From Pollenia angustigena (taxonomy: Eukaryota > Arthropoda > Insecta > Diptera > Polleniidae), in NCBI GenBank assembly GCA_930367215.1, contig OV884060.1:178137253-178201252 (forward strand): a DNA stretch of 64,000 bases, read 5' to 3'. The notes below the pieces were generated by a model, which ran no database searches, was not told the origin of the DNA, and saw only the letters and a list, made by a program, of their open reading frames with translations. Positions within the stretch are counted from its first letter, which is position 1, and every line of letters starts with the position of its first letter. Positions 35,291 to 47,639 of the stretch are shown here, piece after piece. The translations under genes and the position numbers were made by a program.

Positions 35291-37540
35291 CTACAGCAAG
35301 TATAACAAAAAACTACATTGTATTTTTATTGTTGCTGTAATAGGTCGATATGACAAAAACACAAGCAAGTTTTGACATTTCTCTATCTAAGTAAAAAAAG
35401 GAGCTCAGCTGTGGATTCAACGCCACATAAAAAGGATTAATAAGATACGGCAATGGCAATTAAAACGTTTTTATTTGTTTTCCGCCTCTTTCAATTAGCA
35501 TGAGAGGTCGTAAGATGTCATATTTATAATTGCACGTGTTTTAAAATAAACTAATGAACCTTTTAAAATTCTAACAAAAAACATGTTAATGAGCCCAGTA
35601 ATAAAAGTACCGCCTAAATAAAATGTACCATAACTTTTTGGTTTAAAATAACGAAATGGCAACAAATTGGTCATTTTATCTTCAATATTGACTTATAAAA
35701 ATATAACAAGTGTTTGCACGGTTTCCGGATGTTCTCAATTTGAAGATTTGTATGACTACAAAAAATACATTTCGAATTTTTGTTGATTGAGTTTTCTTTA
35801 TTTCGCTTGTGCGAAAAAAAGGTTAATGTCGATTACCAAAGTCAGAATCTACCGCTTCGTTGTCCAAATTAAAATCTTTGTACACTTTATATTTGCAATC
35901 GTAAGTACTTCCATACAGTGTGGGAAATATAGATTAAACTTACGGTTCATTGGCAAGCGGTATTAAGACCAATATTGGCCCTTAATTGTCTTGATTGAAC
36001 ATGATTATATAACATACTTATGTATATAATTTTCTTGTGTAATTATTTTTTTATGGAATAAAACTATCCATTTGAAAATACCTCCATTTTTTTATTCTGA
36101 TTCAATGAATCAATATTAACAATTAAATGAAAATAAACATCAAATTAAAATCCCCAAGACATTCAAAATATCGCTAACATATTCTCCAAATCAAATTTTG
36201 TATCCCTATTTCCTAAAGTAAATCTCCAATTTAGCGATAAATTCTCTAAACTGACAACACTGACTGTTTGTTTACTTTTAACACAGGTTTAACTCGAATT
36301 TTACCGGTGTTTTATTGATGTCCTTTCTCTCTCTCACACTCTTTTATACACAACTCAAACTCCCACACACACCATATTGGCTTTGTTTTGCTTTTGCGTG
36401 CTTTTGTAGCCATTTCATATAGATATTGTATTTGTTTGTATGTGTGTTTGTTTTTTCTAGCCGAATGCACAATCACCCGGCTTATTTATGTTTTCTTAAC
36501 CCTGCATATGTATGTACGTGGTTGTTGTTTTGTAGTAGAATTTTGTTTACATTTGATTTGATTCTCTCATTTTTTCTTCGTTATTACTAATTTTTTTTTG
36601 TCACGTCATGAAAATAAATACATTCTCCATATTGTATTTTGCTTTTTAATTTCTGTACTGTTATCTTTTTTTTTTATTTAATATCGAGTGTAAAAAAAGT
36701 TAATGACAGTGGTATGATTGCTGAAAAGTTGTGCTAAATTTATTTACTGCCAATTTCACGTTGTCGAAAGAACTGTTTCTTTTGTGAAAATACATTTGAA
36801 ACAGAAACAAATTTTTAAGAATTTGTTTTTGTTTTATTATCTTTTAAAAACGCATCTCGCCCGGATCAATGCCAAGTTCAAAAAAAAAAAAAAAAAAAAA
36901 AATCAATGATCATGTTGCGGTAACGATCGCAATGAGCTCCGGCTAAATTTGTAAAGTAATAAGCTCCGATGCACCAAACGAGGCATTTTTCTGGATGTTT
37001 TGGATTTTGTAGGGTCTGTTATGAATTGTTCAAATTCCATACACGGCCATAATTTGCTTATTAACAAACACGCAAAGCCAAAAATCAAGAATTCGTCTAT
37101 AAGTTGCGCGAATTGATGACTGATTTTCAAAGTTAATTTAGATACATTGGTAGCGTTGGTCAAGCGTGAATGTATTTGTGATTATTTTCTAGAGTATACT
37201 GATCATTAATGTCAAAAAGTCATCGCAGTTTGACAGTTCGTTTGACAGCTAACTCTATCGTAAGTATCAGGCTTAAAAACAGCCTATATAAAGATGAGAT
37301 TTTTTACCAGTAACCTCTTAGGATAAACTCTATAAAATTTGGGTAATTTTTTAGCAAATAGTTACAATTACTCTTCTTCTTGTTTTTCTCTTTCGATAAA
37401 GATGAGTTGCTCCAACATGTATCTTGTAATAGACTTTGTCATTTAGTACCCGTCTACATTGTTAAACTTCAAACTGCATTTGTAACCATACAGGGTTATT
37501 AATGCCTTCAGTCTTTCTTCTTCCTCTGAATAATAAACTA
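35291..37540. other. A+T-rich stretch, nothing firm
   Basis: Poly-A of about 23 at 36880-36901 and a CT/CA-rich patch at 36325-36375. No element ends recognised. Confidence 0.5.
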
Positions 37541-37864
37541 ACAGCCGTACCTTAACAAAAAATCAAAAATTGTCATGCTCATACACTTTACATGAAGCAT
37601 CCCTAAATAACGCGGCGTCAGCGCTTTGCAATTGGAAAATTATATTTTGACAGCGCGTTTAAAAGTGAAGTTTTTCCGCTTTTGTTAATTAACAATGACA
37701 ATTTAGCTATTTTTGGTCAATTTAGCGGTTTTATCTCCATATATTTTTTATTTTTATTTTATTTTTTATTTCTGCTGTGTGGGTTTTATTAAACAAGAAA
37801 CTTAACACTAAAAGCATAGCGGAAGGAAGCTTTCCGCCTATCGCTCGTGTTTAGGTACGGCTGT
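37541..37864. mobile_element. 324-bp MITE, TA duplication
   Basis: ACAGCCGTACCTTAACA / TGTTTAGGTACGGCTGT ends are flanked by TA (37539-37540, 37865-37866). The inner TTTTGACAGCGCGTT...TTTTGTTA segment recurs as a fragment at 58165-58250. Confidence 0.8.
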
Positions 37865-37866
37865 TA

Positions 37867-39541
37867 CAAAACCGCACGTGTATTTAACAATGTACCCTTT
37901 TCCATTCGGCTTCCCTATTTCATCATGAAACTTAAATATTTTACCGCAACTATTTCATTATAAGGCCGGGCACTTACTGCTGTGAAATTTTTAGTTAAAT
38001 TTCCATTTATGTATACCACTGTCTAATACCAATTCTAAATCGAAGTGGACACATTAATGATTGATGAATAAAATATCAAAAACAAAATAAAACACACACG
38101 GTGTACTAAAAATTAAAACAAGATCGTATTATTGTTTACAAAACTGTTAAGAGCAACTAAATATTCATGTATGTATGTATGTTGTGTGCCAATATAGAGA
38201 TCAATACATACATACGTTTGTGTTTTTGTAGGTAACGACAGCAGGCTTGTATTTATTATGTTTTTGTGTTATCTTTTTTTTATTGATGGTATCTTTATTT
38301 TTTAATTATAAGTAGATTTTAGGAGAACTACCATAAAGAGAAGAATTAAAACAAAAAACACCTTGTTGTTCTTTCAACCACTACACACTAATTTTTTGCT
38401 CATTTCTTTAAGTTGTTTTTTCTTTTATTATTCATGCAGAGGGTTGAGGAATAAAATTTTGTTGTTTTTGGTTTTTTATTTGTTTGTTTTTATTTCTTTG
38501 ACTTTTCAATACAGTTTTTTGCATATATTTTGCCTTGATGCGGAGAAAATAAATTTATTTGTGTTTAAGATTTTGCACAGTAAGCAAGTAGATAAAATTG
38601 AAAAAAAAAAACAATAATTTTTTAATTAGTTTTAATTAAATTAAAGAAAAAAAAAAAAAATTATTAAAATAAGATAAAAAATAAAATTATAGTAACAAAA
38701 ATTAATAACAAAAAGAACATTTTAACTATGAAAATAATAAATGAAAATTAGTAAAAACTAATTTTAAATATATAAAAATATTAAAAAGTGCATAAAAAAT
38801 TTTAAAAAATTTAAATAAAATAGCCAAAGATTAAATTAAAAAAAAAAATGCTGCTGGTAATTAAAAACTGAAATTATTTTTTTTTTAACAAAACACTACT
38901 AAAACAAATCTAAAACACTTGAAATGCTTTTCTTATCTTACATAAAAACTTAAATAAATATTCTAGAATTGTTTAACAAAAAAAAAAAAAAAAAAAAGAT
39001 AAAAACTAACAATCATTTTCAATTGATATAAATTAAATTCAATTAACAATTTTAATATTTGCATAACGTAAAGAAAACTTAGCAAAAAAATTAAAATTTA
39101 ACTTTCTCATTAACATGAACTTGAAACTATTAAACCAAAGAAATTTAAAAATAATATTTACAAAATCCTTAAAAATCAAACCCAAAAAATACATGAAATT
39201 TAAAACACTTTAAAGAAAAGAAAAGAAAAAAAAAATATACAAATCTAACCATATTACTAACTCACTAATGGCACCCCGGATAATCACCTTTTTTTTGGTA
39301 TGCCCTTTATTTATTTAAATTTATTTTAAATTTTTAAATAATTTTTATGTTTATTTCATTACTAATATTTTCAATATTCCTTTAAACATACATACAAATT
39401 CGTTTTTGGCAATTTAAAATTTAAAAATTTTACAAAGTATCTGAAGTAGTTTTAAGTAGTTTTGTCACGTAACACAAATAACATGGATTTCGATAATTAT
39501 TGCTTAAAAACAAATTGCCGATAAAATGCTAGAAATAACAT
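37867..39541. other. Extremely A+T-rich stretch
   Basis: 38590-39240 is close to pure A+T with repeated poly-A. No coding or element structure visible. Confidence 0.6.
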
Positions 39542-39544
39542 TAA

Positions 39545-39683
39545 CTGCCTGTTTGTAGAACGCGAGCGCAAAAGTGACTCGTTCAACTTACATTCAAAAC
39601 AAAAACAAAATTTCAAAATTTGTTTTTGTTTTAAATCTAAGTTAAGCGAGTCACTTTTGTGCTCGCGTTCTACAAACAGGCAG
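39545..39683. mobile_element. 139-bp foldback MITE, TAA duplication
   Basis: CTGCCTGTTTGTAGAACGCG and its exact complement close a near-perfect hairpin (about 48-bp arms, one mismatch in GCGCAAAAGTGACTCG). TAA lies at 39542-39544 and 39684-39686. Confidence 0.88.
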
Positions 39684-39819
39684 TAAGATAAAACGTTAAA
39701 AAAATTCTAAATGAGTTTTAATTGATAACAATTTTTTAAAAGTAATTTACCTTAAAATAACATTTAGTATTTAATTTTCTTTTATTTTCAACAACACTGA
39801 AACAAAATTTTGTTTCAAA

Positions 39820-40260
39820 CCCACACGCCACAATTGTAAGATTTATGCGTTTGTGCTGATGTTTGTAACAACTTAAAATATTGTTCCTAGACTCACCTTT
39901 TAGCATACCGATCGACTAAGAAGCAATTTTTGAATCAATTTAGTGTTGTCCGTCTGCCCGTCTGGCTGGTTGTCTGTCATTGTAAACTTGTGCCCAAAGT
40001 AAAGTTCACAATTATGAAAATTATTGAATGGAATTTGGTACAAACGTTCTAATTGTCACAAGGGCGAAGCCTATAAAAAATTGTGAGATTAGGTTCATAA
40101 TTTCACATAGCCCCCATATAAATTTCCTTTTCTTTCCGGAATAAAGTCTTTGTTATGTTGGTGTTTTTAGATTTAATTTCTTCCAGTCTTTGTTATGTTG
40201 GTGTTTTTAGATTAAATTTCTTCCAAACGTCCAGAATGAACCATAAAACCCCCTTCCTAA
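39820..40260 (-). repeat. Hairpin-head-type repeat with 42-bp tandem duplication
   Basis: The GCGTTTGTGCTGATGTTTGT...CTTAAAATATT segment is the complement of 26855-26900. GTCTTTGTTATGTTGGTGTT is duplicated in tandem at 40145-40226 (42-bp period). ATTGTCACAAGGGCGAAGCC is shared with 8815-8835. Confidence 0.55.
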
Positions 40261-40368
40261 AATTACTTCAAGACAAAACAAGTAAAATTGCTATATTCGG
40301 CTTTGCCGAATTTTTGATACCAACCTGTGAGTAGGAATACATCAGGAGTTGACTTTATATAGTTACTT

Positions 40369-40500
40369 AGCCTTATTCGGTTGTCGTTTTCGTCAAAGAC
40401 TATAGTTTTTTTGTAGCAGATTAATGAACACAGGTTGGGTGTTACTTTAATCTATTACAAAAAACCGACACAGTCGTTTACGACAACGACAACCGTAATG
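40369..40500. mobile_element. Small inverted-repeat MITE
   Basis: TTCGGTTGTCGTTTTCGTC pairs with GACAACGACAACCG, and TTTTTTGTAGCAGATTAA with TTTAATCTATTACAAAAAA. Exact ends uncertain. Confidence 0.55.
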
Positions 40501-40568
40501 AGTTTTCAGAGAATTATTTAATATTTTTTAGTACAATATGGGGATCTATGACGGTAACGCGTGAAACA

Positions 40569-41314
40569 AAATATCGGCCAAATGCTCGCCACGGCTTCGA
40601 AGGCATACCTCTATCCGAAGGTTCATATTTTCAATTACTCTGAGACATAATCCTTTAGCTCTTGAATTGTTCCTGGCTTATTAACGTACACTTTTTCTTT
40701 TAAATATCCCCAAAGAAAGAAGTCCAACGGTGTCAAATCACGTGATCGTGGCGGCCAATTAACATCAACACGACGCGAGACAACACGGCCACTGAACTTC
40801 TATCGAAAAAAGCCATCGTTTTGTTGGCTGTGTGGCAAGTGGCACAATCGTGTTGGAATCACTTATCGTCCAAGTCCATATCCTCAATTTCTGGCCATGA
40901 AGTCTGTTATCATCTCCCAATAGCGAATGCCATTCACGGTAACTGCTTGGCAGACCTCATTTTTGAACAACAGCATTGTTTTCCGCAGAACAAACTGAGC
41001 ATGCACACATGTTTTCCCATTTCCTACAGACCCGGTTTGCTTGAATTTGCACACAATTCTCCCGATTTTGGACACATTTGGTCAATAATTATGATGACCA
41101 AAAAAATCATGAAATGCACGAAATGCATTTTGATTTGAACGCCCAATTTCATAAATGGCTTCAACAGTCTTAACGCGCTGTTAAATTGTGTACCTCCCCA
41201 TGATTGAATTTGTCAAGCAGTGAAACAAAGAAATGTGAAATGTCAGTTGGGCAAAAACTTGACGTTAAGGTGTGACGCACAATTAACATCGTGCATTATG
41301 GTTGGACCACCCTT
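40569..41314 (-). mobile_element. Mariner-like element copy C, internally deleted
   Basis: The right end AAGGGTGGTCCAACC (on the minus strand) is followed by TA (41315-41316); the left terminal repeat is missing. The minus strand holds KIGRIVCKFKQTGSVGN (helix-turn-helix part) joined to LLFKNEVCQAVTVNG and IRYWEMITDF. The segment with the first catalytic Asp is deleted, and TTC microhomology can be seen at the junction. The rest is CCTGWTTC-type decay, then the DLTPLDFFLW-equivalent and a shifted C-terminus. Confidence 0.85.
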
Positions 41315-41689
41315 TATAATGAAACGATCATCACAAAGAACTATCATTTTATTTCTAATCGTATATAACTTAATTAGACATAATCTCAATAAAATAAATT
41401 AATTCGTTTTGGATTTAGGCGAATAAAAGTAATTTTCAATGGAAGATTTTGTAGTGGTATCTGGTATTATAGAACTATGATAAACAAAATTTAACTACAA
41501 TAGCAATATTTGCTACGTCTTAAGGCATATTTAAGTGTTTTTTTGAGAGTATAGGGGGCCAAGTGGGACGAAGTATAAATACATACTTTATGGGGGCTCA
41601 GTGTAATATTGAATATGTTTCCCACGGAATGTCAAACCTTTAGTGGAGCGGTGGAGGGTATAAAATATCTCATAAAGATGTGTTTATCT

Positions 41690-42400
41690 AGATTACACTC
41701 TTATACATTGATAGAAAAGGCTTTATAACGCTGATGTATTTTGACATCACTACGATTACAAGTGTCTTTGTTTTTTCCCTCATGACACTTTCATCATTGT
41801 AATGTCAGGCTTAACATCACTTGGTCAAATTATCATCAATGGGATGACACCTCGGCATCACCGAAATGTTGAATCGGAGTCAGTTTAATACAAAATTTCA
41901 TCCGTGCGATGGCTCAGTTACAACGGAGAAAGGACTCATTAGGATGTTTTTCATTAAGTCATAGTGAGAGATACTATTATTAAGGTTCCCCTTATACATG
42001 TTTGTTTCACTTTTGTTCCTTTGTTAACAAAAGATCTCTCAATTATAAGATACAAGCAGCATGACCGATATGGTTTCCGTAATTATTATACTTTAAAAAT
42101 TTGTTTTTTTTTTACTTAATAATTGAAGCAAATTGAATATGGGAATTTTCGCTTCTTATCTTACTTTTTAAACATGAAAATAATGTTTATAATACACAAA
42201 ATGTGGCATCGGATTGACGTCACTGTAGTCGCAGCATATATGCGGCATAAAATATGACAAAATTTTATGATGACGTTCGTCAATGGATTGATTTTACTTT
42301 TTGCCTCATTGATGCCATTTGTAATAACATTGATGTCACAATTCTAATGTTAAGGCATCACCAATATAAAGTTGCATTTTTCTATGAGTGTATAAATGTT
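41690..42400. mobile_element. Possible inverted-repeat element rich in ATGATGTCA-like words
   Basis: ACACTCTTATACATTGATAG at the left has an imperfect inverted counterpart (CTATGAGTGTATAAATGT) at 42383-42400. The interior repeats GATGACA/TGTCATC/ATTGATG words throughout. Confidence 0.5.
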
Positions 42401-42479
42401 AACCTCATAACATCATTTTGCGTTGGTGGTTCCATGATTGATTGCCTATCGGTCCAAGTTTTTCTCTAAATACTGTGGT

Positions 42480-43740
42480 ATAGGGTATATAATAGTCTTA
42501 GATCCCCCCAGTAAAAGTAAAAGCACCTTGAGAAGTCCATAACTCTTGGTGTTACATCTTTTGGGGTATTTTAGGTTTTGTCAATTTCGGATATTGACTG
42601 GCATCAGGTCGCGCATCATAGAGAAGCCGTAGGAAGGTATCGGAAGCTGTATCTTTATCGTTTTATAGTAGTACTTCCATCGAGTTAATTATAAACAATG
42701 AAATGTTTGCTGGCTAGAGGTACAGGATAGTTCTGTTGTGCTGAAATTTTCTTTGTGGACGTTGAAATTCAATGGACTAAACTGGTCTAGTCAGCCTGGT
42801 TCCTGCTAAATTTGTAATTATAGAAATCGGAAAGTCTTCGGATTTCTTGTCACCGAGGGGTTTAGCAAAGTCCTTAATTTCTGCTGCTATAAGAGTCAGT
42901 AGCCCCCGAAACTTCGGTATCGGGCTGACTGTTGGCTGAGGTCTCCTAGGGCACGCTTTCTTAAGAGCAGGTGTCTTTGTGCTTATTATAAGTTTCGTGA
43001 GATGTACACTTGTGTGCCAGTCAAAACTGGAGGTAATGGTGTGATTTGCGTTGGTGGATATTGGTTGGAATGTAGAAGTTGTGAATCAGATAAAGTAGTG
43101 ATAATTGGTCTGGCTCTCACTCACTCACGGGCCAATCATCGCTAGGAATTTTATTAAGTGGCGAAAAGCCAACCGATCGAGTAGGAAGTGGATTTAATTT
43201 GGTGGATCAAATGAAGTAGTTATGATTGGCATAGGAACAGTGTGAATATAGATTTTGTGAAGTAACAAAAAGTTGAGCGACCAGTTTGGTGAAGCTGGTG
43301 GTGGTGAAGATCTTGGTTGGTTGGTAAATTGGAGGGTCGCAGGGCTAGGTAAGACTAGCTGTGGTCTGGATCCCGAAGGCTGGCTAAGGTTGCGGTTTTG
43401 GATGAGAGTACGTTGGTTGTTGTGTGGCAAATAATGCTTACTGTCACACTAGGTGTGCGTTTTAATGCTTTTATACAGAGATTGCTGCTCTCTTGAGGGC
43501 ATGGCTTTGGAAGCACGTAGTGGTTGTGGTTTAAACCCAAAGACGGGTAGAGAGTTCCTGAACTACTTGAGAGCTTTCACTCGTGAAAGTTTGAATTGCG
43601 GGTATTGATATCTCTAGGAGCTGTTGCTATGCTTTAGACTATTACAATGCAGCGGACGTAAAATAGCTTAAGCTCCAAAACAAGGGCCGATTGTCTTATT
43701 TTAGCCGTGTTATGCACTTGAATTGATACCGTGTGTTGTT
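42480..43740. other. More G+C-rich block of unknown origin
   Basis: Composition shifts from A+T-rich to mixed with many GGT/TGG words, then back again. The minus strand holds open frames at 43194-43430 and 43355-43540 that are Pro/Ser/Thr-rich but without recognisable domains. GCCCCCGAAACTTCGGTAT...GGGCT at 42901 forms a hairpin. No terminal repeats were found. Confidence 0.4.
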
Positions 43741-45080
43741 TGTGCTCACACACATTTTTACTATATTCAAAATGTTTGCTTGTATTTTTTTATTAATAAC
43801 ACCTTCAAAATCATAGTATGTATGTCTTTAAATTTCCACTAATTTTGTCCTAAAAAATGTTTATTTACCAATTCTTAAATTTTTTTCACAACTCAACCTA
43901 TAACGAAATATTCACTGATATTTATTTATTTGTTAAAAATCGCAATAAAAAAAAAAAAACAAAAAAATTGCTGAGAAATTATTGAAGCATTAAGGGGTTA
44001 ATAAGTTTTATTTTAACTTTTCAATTTGCGTAAATATTTTAAAATTTATTAACAAAACTAAATTGTCTTAATTTAGGAAAGTATTTTTTTTTAGTATTAT
44101 TATTATACAAAAAAAAATAAATGACGTCTTTTAAGAATTCAAAAAAACAGTTAGTCAAGTCCAAAGTTTATAATCTTCTGATCAGGTAGCTAATAATTTT
44201 TCTCTGTATGATTTTATTTAATTTAGAGACCCATTATTTATTATCAACCAAACGTTTTTATGGCTGCTTAATAGACGGCTTATAAATTATTTTGAAAATA
44301 ATAAAAATGATTGTTTCAAATTTTGAACAATTGCTTTTGTTTAAATATTTATCTAGTCACGCTGACTAATTTAGTTAAAGCCTAAAGAGAATTATACAAG
44401 AACACAGTAAATAAATAAATACATGTTTTATTTAATAATTAAAAGATGAGAAGTCAAAATGTTAATTGAAGAAAAGTGGAAAACATTTTTAAATTATAAC
44501 CCAGCAAACTAGTTGGAGACAAATTTGTTGGTCACGGGAAATTTATGCAGCATGTTTTAAGGGGTCCTATACACGATCAAAATGTTTAACAAGCATTTAA
44601 ATAGTATGACTAAAAAATTTGTGGGTATGTGTAACACCGACGTTGCAGGATGGAAAATCAAAGCAATTTAGATATTATGTACATCAATTGTGCGTGTCCT
44701 GAAAATCCTTGAAGGATATAAAAATATTTTCAAACGATAAAGGGACCATATATGTATTCTTAAGAAAAAAGTAAGAAATTGTATTTAAAAGTTAACTCAA
44801 TGTTTAAGGATTACCTTCATCTCTAATTAATTGTTGAAGTATTTGTTGGGCTTTTTTGGATTTTTATCAATTTTTTCAATGCCAATACAAACATAAGTAT
44901 GTCTAGACGTTAAGACTTAAAAACAAATTTAAAAAACTATCAGAGACTAATTTAAAAAAAAAAACAAAACACAAACTGATATTATAAATAAATTTGTTTT
45001 TTGTACGACGATAACAGCTAAAGACCTGAATAGTAACAAATGAAATGAACCATTTTTAAAATATAAAATCAAGCATTAAA
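43741..45080. other. A+T-rich stretch, nothing recognised
   Basis: No structure beyond poly-A/T runs. Confidence 0.5.
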
Positions 45081-45257
45081 ATTTAAAAATAGCTTAAGCG
45101 ACATAATTTTCAATTTTCGTTTTTTTTTAATACAGGAAATTATTGGCAACACTCATCATTTCCTAAAATATCCTGGTTACATAAGATACCGTTACGATTT
45201 TGTAGCAAAAACCATTTTAGCTTAAGCGCCAGCCTTCATACATTTTGAAATATAATA

Positions 45258-46520
45258 AAAAACAAGTTACTGAACAACCTAAACTAAAGCGGCAAGCGTT
45301 TTTTAAAACATGAACATTTTATTTAAATACAATTTCAATAAAACAAACCGACATAGCGATCTGTCAAATAAGATTTATCAGCCGGGGGTTTCTAATTCGC
45401 ATTCTAATGGTTTGTTTCGTATAAATTGTATGCAAATGAGAAGTTTTGACATACAAAAAACGCTTCCGCTCTTATTTAGGTTGCTCAGTTAGAGTGCTAT
45501 ATTCGGCTGTGCCGAATCTTTGATACCCTCCACTGACAGTTCGAATGTTTAAGGAGTAATATCTGTATGATGTTATTATTATCTTAAACTGTGACGATTT
45601 GTTATTAGCTATGGTTTTAGGCGACTAATCTGTTTTCCGGTAGTAGGGTTTATATGGGACCTAGGGTAAATTATGGACCGTTCATCACGAAATTTCACAG
45701 CGTCATTTCCAGTCCTTTAAAACTGTGACGTACCAATTTCTGTTATGCTAGCATTATTAATTATGGTTTTAGGTGTACTAAACTGTTTTCCGGGAGTAGG
45801 GTTTCTATGGGGTCTAGGGTAAATTATGTACCGATCTTCACGAAATTTCACAGCGTCATTTCTAGTCCTTAAAAACTGTGACGTACCAATTTCTGTTATG
45901 CTAGCATTATTTTTTACGGTTTTAGGCGTACTAAACTGTTTTCCGGTAGTAGGGTTTATATGGGGCCTAAGGTAAATTATGGACCGATCGTCACGAAATT
46001 TCACAGTGTCATTTCTAGTCCTTAAGAACTGTGACGTACCAAATTTTGTTACGCTAGCGTTATTTTTTACGGTTTTAGGAGTGCTAAACTGTTTTCCGGG
46101 AGTATTGTTTATATGGGGCTTAGGGTTAATTATGGACGGCTCTTCACGAAATTTAACAGCGTGATTTCCAGTCAAATAAAACAAATTTTTGCAAAATCTT
46201 ATCTCATTCCGTGCCTTCTTCCAGCATTTATGTTATTTTTTGTTACAAAATTATAAATTTTTTAGGTGGTGGTTCCACATTTTGATTCATAGCTCTGGTC
46301 CTACTGAACCGATTTTGCTGGATTTCAATCCCAAACTGCTTAGGATAACTGCAAGCAATTTGGCATCATTATTTATTTCTTTTGAGTTGTTCGAAAGTGA
46401 GCCTGTTTTCAACAAACGGACAGACGGACAGACAGACGGGCATGGCTAAATCGACTTAGAATTAATCAAGGACCCAGAATATATATACTTTATAGGGTCT
46501 GAGATTGAGGGTATAAAAAC
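45258..46520 (+). repeat. Hairpin-head element with 153-bp tandem array
   Basis: The head AACAAGTTA (split by the MITE) and TTCGGCTGTGCCGAA hairpin are followed by about four tandem 153-bp units (GTACCAATTTCTGTTATGCT anchors at 45730, 45883 and 46036). The tail carries ACTGAACCGATTTTGCTGGA, CGGACAGACGGACAGACAGA and ATATATATACTTTATAGGGT and ends GGGTATAAAA. Confidence 0.8.
45270..45488. mobile_element. 219-bp MITE, TTA duplication (copy 2)
   Basis: CTGAACAACCTAAA / TTTAGGTTGCTCAG ends with TTA at 45267-45269 and 45489-45491. Without it, AACAAG-TTA-GAGTGCTATATTCGG restores the head of the hairpin-head family. Confidence 0.9.
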
Positions 46521-46699
46521 CCTTCTCCTGTAAAATTGTGTTTTTGTCGCTTAAGTTTTTTAGCAATAAGTGTTCGAAAGAAGAAATTATCCTCTAATGG
46601 AAATCGGTTCATATTTAGTTAGGGTTTCCGTTTTAGGTCCTTCGACAAATATTTCCTAAAAAGCTTGTTAGGGATCCGATTTCTTTACAATCCTCTACA

Positions 46700-47000
46700 A
46701 AATATTAGGCAACTTTCACACTTACACTTCAAGTCGACAAAAACGACCAATTGTATGGGAATGTAAGAAAAGATAAACTCACTGTTTATTGTTGCTGCCT
46801 TGTCTAAGCTTTGATACCGTTGCAAATAAATCTTGAATTTTTGTGATTTTCTTTCACTTTACAGTTTTATTTGTATAATATATTTAGCTCTTCCAAAGTC
46901 TTTGGGAAAATGTTTCCTAATGATCTGGCCTAAGATACCGGTGAAATGCGCATAGGAACTGGCTTATCCCCCAACAATAAATTTCAGCGCATTTCTCAAT
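46700..47000 (-). repeat. Dispersed repeat R3 (copy 2)
   Basis: ACACTTCAAGTCGACAAAAA, AAGAAAAGATAAACTCACTG and GAAATGCGCATAGGAACTGG are the complement of parts of 52250-52520. Confidence 0.65.
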
Positions 47001-47637
47001 GAATACTGAGAATTGAGCACACATAATTAATGAACTTTCAAACCTTTATTTTAATCTTTCCCATGTTAAAATTCCTTTGAGGAAGTATACACTTCAAGCA
47101 ATTGTAAACAAATATTATATGCAGATAGTTTATAAATTCTACTTTATTTGATTAGATTTATTAGTTAGTATATTGATTGGAGAGGTTCTTATGAATAAAG
47201 TTATCAAACAACATAATCTTCGTGTGGTTTTTAATTATTGAAACAGTTTTTTATTCTGTTATTTCCCAACAAATCATATCGATTATTTTACCACTTAAAG
47301 ATAATAAATAAGAACAGGTTGTTGAGTAATTAGACTTTTTTTGTATAACCTGATTATTTGTTGGCAATAAATATCAAAAAATTTTGTGGAAAATCATTAA
47401 ATTTTGAACTTTGTTGCGTAGAAAGTTTAAAGTTGTGTTTAGAATAGAAAAAAAAATTGATTAAGTTTGTGGAAAAATGGCTACAACATAAAAATATTTC
47501 ATAATTAATATTAATCATACGCTCTGTGGAACAATTTGAATTATTTTTCTGGCTAAAATGAAACGCAAAGGAAAATCAGATGTTGAGCGAAGTAGTTAAG
47601 ATGGACATTTTTTACGTTGCTTTCGAATAAATCGTTG
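47001..47637. other. A+T-rich stretch, nothing recognised
   Basis: No repeat or coding signal noted. Confidence 0.5.
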
Positions 47638-47639
47638 TA

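Larger units (their letters stand above)
40270..41650 (+). repeat. Hairpin-head element split by two insertions
   Basis: The head AACAAGTAAAATTGCTATAT plus a TTCGGC/GCCGAA hairpin lies at 40277-40310. Diverged 153-bp-type text and the tail resume at about 41445-41650 (TACATACTTTATGGGGGCTC). A small inverted-repeat MITE (about 40369-40500) and mariner-like copy C lie between. Confidence 0.6.
45085..46556. repeat. Dispersed repeat (10.5 kb family) split by a composite insertion
   Basis: GCTTAAGCGACATAATTTTC at the left and TTTTGTCGCTTAAG at the right form the outer ends. The 10.45-10.66 kb copy is uninterrupted, showing that 45258-46520 (MITE plus hairpin-head/153-bp array) was inserted. Confidence 0.55.

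Noticed and set aside
42901..42926. Hairpin as a terminator or structured RNA
   Set aside because: A single short stem with no supporting context.
43194..43540. Two overlapping minus-strand ORFs as genes
   Set aside because: Short, overlapping in different frames, low-complexity Pro/Ser/Thr, no domain or splice evidence.
45717..46184. 155-codon minus-strand ORF as a gene
   Set aside because: It is composed of tandem 153-bp repeats inside a dispersed non-coding family; kept only as a repeat observation.
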